Shown in pieces: positions 40,716 through 44,631 of a stretch of DNA of 44,631 nucleotides. Positions within the stretch are counted from its first letter, which is position 1; every line of letters starts with the position of its first letter. The stretch spans positions 1 through 44,631 of the forward strand of contig JAIEPD010000047.1 in the NCBI GenBank assembly GCA_019749935.1, written 5' to 3'. The translations under genes and the position numbers were made by a program. The notes below the pieces were generated by a model, which was given only the letters and a program-made list of their open reading frames with translations, ran no database searches and was not told the origin of the DNA. This DNA is from Alphaproteobacteria bacterium (lineage in GTDB: Bacteria; Pseudomonadota; Alphaproteobacteria; Paracaedibacterales; CAIULA01).

Positions 40716-42680
40716 TTGACTAATCTTCACCCATTAGCTGCGGCAATTCGTGCATTAAGCATGGACGCTGTTGAGAAAGCAAAATCTGGTCATCCTGGTA
40801 TGCCTATGGGAATGGCCGATGTTGCAACCGTTTTGTTTCATGACTTTTTAAAGTTCAACCCTTCCGACCCTCATTGGGCAAATCGTGACCGATTTATTTT
40901 ATCCGCTGGTCATGGGTCTATGCTTCTTTATAGCCTTCTTTATCTAACAGGATATAAAGAAGCTTCTCTTGAAAAGCTCAAAAATTTCAGACAACTGCAC
41001 AGCAAAACAGCAGGACATCCGGAATATGGTCATTTAGAGGGCGTTGAAACAACCACAGGTCCTCTGGGTCAAGGGCTAGCAACCTCTGTTGGAATGGCCC
41101 TTGGTGAAAAGATGATGGCTGCAAGATTAGGCAGAGATGTCATTGATCATTATACCTATGTCATTGCCGGAGACGGTGATTTGATGGAAGGAATCAGTCA
41201 TGAAGCTATTTCGCTTGCAGGACATTTAAAGCTTAATAAACTGATTGTTCTTTTTGATGATAATAATATCACAATTGATGGAAAAGCTGACTTAAGTGTT
41301 TCTGACAACCAATTAAAACGCTTTGAAGCCTCTGGATGGAATACAGCTAGCATTGATGGCCATGATTATGGCGCCATTCACAAAGCTATAAAAGCGGCAC
41401 AAAGTTCAGATAAACCGTTTCTTATTGCGTGCAAAACAACAATTGCGAAAGGTGCCCCTAAAAAAGCAGGCACTTCAAGTGCCCATGGCAGTCCTTTAGG
41501 AACAGATGAAATTGCAGCTACCAGAGAAGCGATTGGGTGGCCCTATCCTCCCTTTGAAATTCCGGACGATATTTTAAAAAGCTGGAGAGACGTTCATAAA
41601 AGAAACACAGAAAGCTATCAAAACTGGAATAAGGAGTATCAATCTTTATCGCAAGACCAAAAGGACACTTTAAAAGGTAAACTTCCAACCAATTGGCAAA
41701 AGCATATTGAAGAGATAAAAAACCATTTCTTCAATGAAAAACCAACTCAGGCCACACGTCAACTTTCACAAACTGTTTTGGATGCACTAGCGCCTCATAT
41801 ACCCATGCTTATTGGCGGCTCAGCTGACCTTACAGGTTCCAACAATACAAAAGCCAAAGTTCAAAAACCGATAACGCCCGAAGATTTCTCAGGTAGTTAT
41901 ATTCATTACGGTGTTCGTGAGCATGGTATGGCAGCTGCTATGAATGGCCTCAACCTTTATGGCGGGTTTATCCCCTATGGCGGGACATTTTTAGTTTTCT
42001 GTGATTATCTAAAACCCGCTTTGAGGCTTTCCGCGCTGATGCAACAGGGTGTTATTTATGTTTTAACCCATGATTCGATTGGCCTTGGTGAAGATGGCCC
42101 AACGCACCAGCCTATCGAACACCTTGCAAGCCTCAGGGCCATTCCAAATCTTCATGTTTTGCGCCCCGCAGATGGCATAGAGGTTGCTGAAAGTTGGCAG
42201 CTTGCAATTGAGAATCGAAACACCCCTTCTGTCCTTGTGTTAACAAGGCAGAATGTTCCTCCTTTACGCTTACCTCAAAATCATGAGAATCTAACAGCCA
42301 AGGGAGGATACCTTTTAAGAGATTGTCCTGGCAAAAGACAAGCAACCTTAATTGCCACAGGATCTGAAGTTGGACTTGCCGTTGAGGCTCATGAAAACCT
42401 AAAGAAAATGGGAATTGAAACAGCAGTTGTTTCCATGCCTTGTTGGTCATTATTTGATAAACAACCAAAAGCTTATCAAGAAAGTGTTTTAGGTGAAGGC
42501 CTTAAAATTGGAATAGAAGCTGCATCAGAATTTGGATGGGCAAAGTATTTAGGTGAAAAAGGTGTGTTTATAGGAATGAAAAGCTTTGGTGCCTCTGCCC
42601 CAGCTTCAGAGTTATATAATCACTTTGGGATCACCACAGAAGCAATTGTAAAATCAGTTAAAGAAAGGATATCTCTATGA
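40716..42680 (+). CDS. tkt: Transketolase
   Basis: A thiamine-diphosphate enzyme moving two-carbon units between sugar phosphates in the pentose-phosphate pathway. The 654-aa protein shows IRALSMDAVEKAKSGHPGMPMG, TTGPLGQGLATSVGMALGEK, the ThDP/Mg2+ motif GDGDLMEGISHEA...FDDNNITIDG, the pyrimidine domain with GGSADLTGSN and HYGVREHGMAAAMNG (catalytic Glu), and THDSIGLGEDGPTHQP. The start is TTG 40716 with AGGAAA upstream. It overlaps gap by 4 nt (ATGA), so supply of glyceraldehyde 3-phosphate and its oxidation are encoded together. Confidence 0.97.
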   Translation: MTNLHPLAAAIRALSMDAVEKAKSGHPGMPMGMADVATVLFHDFLKFNPSDPHWANRDRFILSAGHGSMLLYSLLYLTGYKEASLEKLKNFRQLHSKTAGHPEYGHLEGVETTTGPLGQGLATSVGMALGEKMMAARLGRDVIDHYTYVIAGDGDLMEGISHEAISLAGHLKLNKLIVLFDDNNITIDGKADLSVSDNQLKRFEASGWNTASIDGHDYGAIHKAIKAAQSSDKPFLIACKTTIAKGAPKKAGTSSAHGSPLGTDEIAATREAIGWPYPPFEIPDDILKSWRDVHKRNTESYQNWNKEYQSLSQDQKDTLKGKLPTNWQKHIEEIKNHFFNEKPTQATRQLSQTVLDALAPHIPMLIGGSADLTGSNNTKAKVQKPITPEDFSGSYIHYGVREHGMAAAMNGLNLYGGFIPYGGTFLVFCDYLKPALRLSALMQQGVIYVLTHDSIGLGEDGPTHQPIEHLASLRAIPNLHVLRPADGIEVAESWQLAIENRNTPSVLVLTRQNVPPLRLPQNHENLTAKGGYLLRDCPGKRQATLIATGSEVGLAVEAHENLKKMGIETAVVSMPCWSLFDKQPKAYQESVLGEGLKIGIEAASEFGWAKYLGEKGVFIGMKSFGASAPASELYNHFGITTEAIVKSVKERISL

Positions 42681-43681
42681 CATTTCGCGTTGCAATTAAT
42701 GGCTTTGGGCGTATTGGTCGTATGGTCTTAAGGGCTCTTGCCGAAAACAATCGCCGCGACATTCAAATTGTTGCCATTAATGATCTTGGCTCTCTTGCCA
42801 GTAACGCTCATTTATTCAAGTATGATTCGGTTCATGGTCGTTTTAAGGGAAATGTCAAAACAACAGAAAGCAGCCTTGATGTCGGATTGGGGCCCATCCA
42901 AGCTATTGCTGAACCGAACCCAGACAAATTACCTTGGGGTGCTTTGGATATTGATTTGGTCATGGAATGTTCAGGTCGTTTTACCAAAAGAGACGACGCT
43001 GCAAAACACTTAAATGCAGGCGCAAAGCGCGTTCTTGTTTCTGCGCCCGCAGATGGCGCCGATTTAACTGTTGTTTATGGCGTTAACCATACCGAAATCA
43101 AAGCAGACCATACCGTTCTCTCGAATGCATCTTGTACAACCAACTGTCTTGCGCCTGTTGCCTATGTTTTGCATCAGGCGATTGGTATTGAGCACGGCTA
43201 TATGACAACAATTCATGCCTACACTGGCGATCAACGCCTTGTTGATACGCTGCATAGTGATATGCACAGAGCGCGCGCTGCATGTATGTCTATGATTCCA
43301 AGTTCAACGGGCGCTGCAAAAGCTGTTGGTCTTGTGCTTCCTGAACTGAAAGGAAAATTAGACGGTACTGCGATTAGAGTCCCAACAGCTAATGTTTCTG
43401 TTGTTGATTTCAAATTTGTTCCAAAGAAAAACACCACCAAAGAAGAAATTAACCAAGCCATTACGGCAGCAGCTTCTGGTCCTTTGAAGGGTATTTTAGG
43501 TCTTGTTAATGAGCCACTCGTTTCAATCGACTTTAATCACGACCCCCACAGCTCTAACTTTGATTTAACTCAGACCCAAGTTATTGATGGTCGTTTCTGT
43601 CGTATTTTGTCTTGGTATGATAATGAATGGGGCTTTGCAAATCGCATGTGCGATGTTGCAGGGTACCTTTCTAAACAATAA
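42677..43681 (+). CDS. gap: Glyceraldehyde-3-phosphate dehydrogenase
   Basis: Oxidises glyceraldehyde 3-phosphate to 1,3-bisphosphoglycerate. The 334-aa protein has the NAD-binding INGFGRIGRMVLRA, the catalytic cysteine in SNASCTTNCLAP (about residue 155), the histidine in TTIHAYTGDQ and the end SWYDNEWGFANRM. The NAD pocket begins INDLGS, where a D-to-G style change is not evident, so NAD use is presumed. In many alphaproteobacteria pgk follows; here fabD does. Confidence 0.97.
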   Translation: MTFRVAINGFGRIGRMVLRALAENNRRDIQIVAINDLGSLASNAHLFKYDSVHGRFKGNVKTTESSLDVGLGPIQAIAEPNPDKLPWGALDIDLVMECSGRFTKRDDAAKHLNAGAKRVLVSAPADGADLTVVYGVNHTEIKADHTVLSNASCTTNCLAPVAYVLHQAIGIEHGYMTTIHAYTGDQRLVDTLHSDMHRARAACMSMIPSSTGAAKAVGLVLPELKGKLDGTAIRVPTANVSVVDFKFVPKKNTTKEEINQAITAAASGPLKGILGLVNEPLVSIDFNHDPHSSNFDLTQTQVIDGRFCRILSWYDNEWGFANRMCDVAGYLSKQ

Positions 43682-43699
43682 AAATAAGAAAGTTTTAGC

Positions 43700-44631
43700 A
43701 TGTCAGTTGCACTCGTATTCCCAGGCCAAGGATCACAGGCCGTTGGGATGGGAAAAGATTTTATTGAACAGTTTGCATCCGCTCGTCTTGTCATGGAAGA
43801 AGCCGATGAGGTTTTAAAACAAAAGCTAACCAAGCTTATTCTAGAAGGACCACAGGACACGTTAACCCTAACGGAAAACACCCAGCCTGCCCTTTTAGCA
43901 ATCAGCATCGCAATTTTACGCACTCTTGAACAAGAAACAGGAAAGCCTGCTCATCAATTTGCAAAATATGTCGCAGGTCATTCTTTGGGTGAGTATTCAG
44001 CCCATTGCGCTGCTGGAACATTTAGTTTAGCTGATGCTTTGCGCCTTGTGCGCCTTCGAGGGGAAGCCATGCAAAAAGCAGTTCCGGTTGGAAAAGGAAG
44101 TATGGCAGCAATTCTTGGCCTTGAAATCGATCAAGTTGAATCTCTTTTAACAGACCTTAATAGTGAAACTAACCTTTGTGTTGTTGCCAATGACAACTCC
44201 CCTGGGCAAGTTGTCATCAGTGGTCATACAGCAGCTGTAGAAGAAGCCAACGCAAAGGCAACAGAGGCTGGCGCTAAAAGAGCTCTTTTGTTACCTGTTA
44301 GTGCGCCTTTTCACAGTCCCTTAATGGAACCCGCTGCAAATGTTATGAAAGAAGCTCTTAGCGAAACCTCTATTCAACATCCAAAAATAGAAGTCATTGC
44401 CAACATCACGTCCATGCCCATTCAAGGCAAAGAATTTATAAATGAAATGTTGGTAAAACAAATAACAGGACGTGTACGCTGGCGCGAGAGCGTCCAGCAT
44501 CTAGCGCAATTAAAAGCTGAACACGTTATTGAAATCGGTGCTGGAAAGGTCTTAACCGGCCTTAATAAACGTATTGACAATACCCTCAATGCATTCTCTA
44601 TTAATAATCCATCAGATATGGATGAATTCTT
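43700..44631 (+). CDS. fabD: Malonyl-CoA:ACP transacylase (3' truncated by window)
   Basis: Loads malonyl groups on acyl carrier protein for fatty-acid synthesis. The frame starts at ATG 43700 and runs to the end of the window (310 codons, nearly the usual 310-320). Motifs are VFPGQGSQAVGMGKDF, QPALLAIS, the active-site serine in GHSLGEYSAHCAAG, the arginine in LRLVRLRGEAMQ, and the catalytic histidine in PVSAPFHSPLM, then ITGRVRWRESV. The stop codon lies outside. fabG, acpP and fabF may follow, as is usual. Confidence 0.95.
   Translation, partial: MSVALVFPGQGSQAVGMGKDFIEQFASARLVMEEADEVLKQKLTKLILEGPQDTLTLTENTQPALLAISIAILRTLEQETGKPAHQFAKYVAGHSLGEYSAHCAAGTFSLADALRLVRLRGEAMQKAVPVGKGSMAAILGLEIDQVESLLTDLNSETNLCVVANDNSPGQVVISGHTAAVEEANAKATEAGAKRALLLPVSAPFHSPLMEPAANVMKEALSETSIQHPKIEVIANITSMPIQGKEFINEMLVKQITGRVRWRESVQHLAQLKAEHVIEIGAGKVLTGLNKRIDNTLNAFSINNPSDMDEF

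Noticed and set aside
42133-42468. A 111-codon minus-strand frame inside tkt
   Set aside because: It is antisense to conserved transketolase sequence and has low-complexity content without a domain.
43570-43923. A 117-codon minus-strand frame across the gap-fabD junction
   Set aside because: It overlaps the ends of two genuine plus-strand genes and shows no family features.

Overview
The window is a gene-dense, AT-rich piece of a bacterial chromosome that looks alphaproteobacterial and most like a host-associated lineage such as Holosporales or Rickettsiales-like symbionts (inference). The pointers are the alphaproteobacterial-style addB-addA-trxA cluster, an FtsZ ending in the alphaproteobacterial tail peptide, a tRNA-Val(GAC) of alphaproteobacterial type, many small Sel1-like or secreted proteins, and a palindromic repeat resembling those of intracellular alphaproteobacteria. 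No complete insertion sequence, CRISPR array or rRNA was seen.

Layout. 1-3617: end of an unrecognised gene, a LuxI-type acyl-homoserine-lactone synthase with all canonical residues, a DAACS-family symporter, an EamA exporter and an AAC(6')-like acetyltransferase. 3618-4173: non-coding, with a perfect 16-bp palindrome. 4286-8914: tight operon of a zinc/manganese ABC transporter (ATPase, permease), an SCO1-type copper protein, tpiA and recJ. 8911-12030: APC amino-acid antiporter, a 700-bp gap, a small membrane-anchored protein, fabI.

12158-23233 is a sensory and accessory island. Its most striking part is a three-gene minus-strand operon in which a prokaryotic pentameric ligand-gated ion channel (Cys-loop/pro-loop receptor) sits between two paralogous dCache-HAMP membrane receptors that have no output domain. 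After it come three consecutive genes that each carry a one-base frame disruption (a HAD phosphatase, a small exported protein, a proline-rich protein with a C8 tract), a ChaB protein, a uracil-DNA glycosylase family protein, a dCache-HAMP adenylate cyclase, and a divergent SLC13-like transporter plus membrane-anchored periplasmic-binding protein.

23373-30292: CPBP protease, Sel1-repeat protein, tRNA-Val, mltG, gmk, ftsA, ftsZ, def. 30436-33676: fmt, then a secreted trypsin-like protease with two small paralogous exported proteins. 33836-44631: peroxiredoxin, addB, addA, trxA, tkt, gap and fabD (cut by the window end), a plus-strand housekeeping block for DNA repair, redox control, carbon flow and fatty-acid initiation.

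All family calls come from reading motifs by eye; no database search was run.
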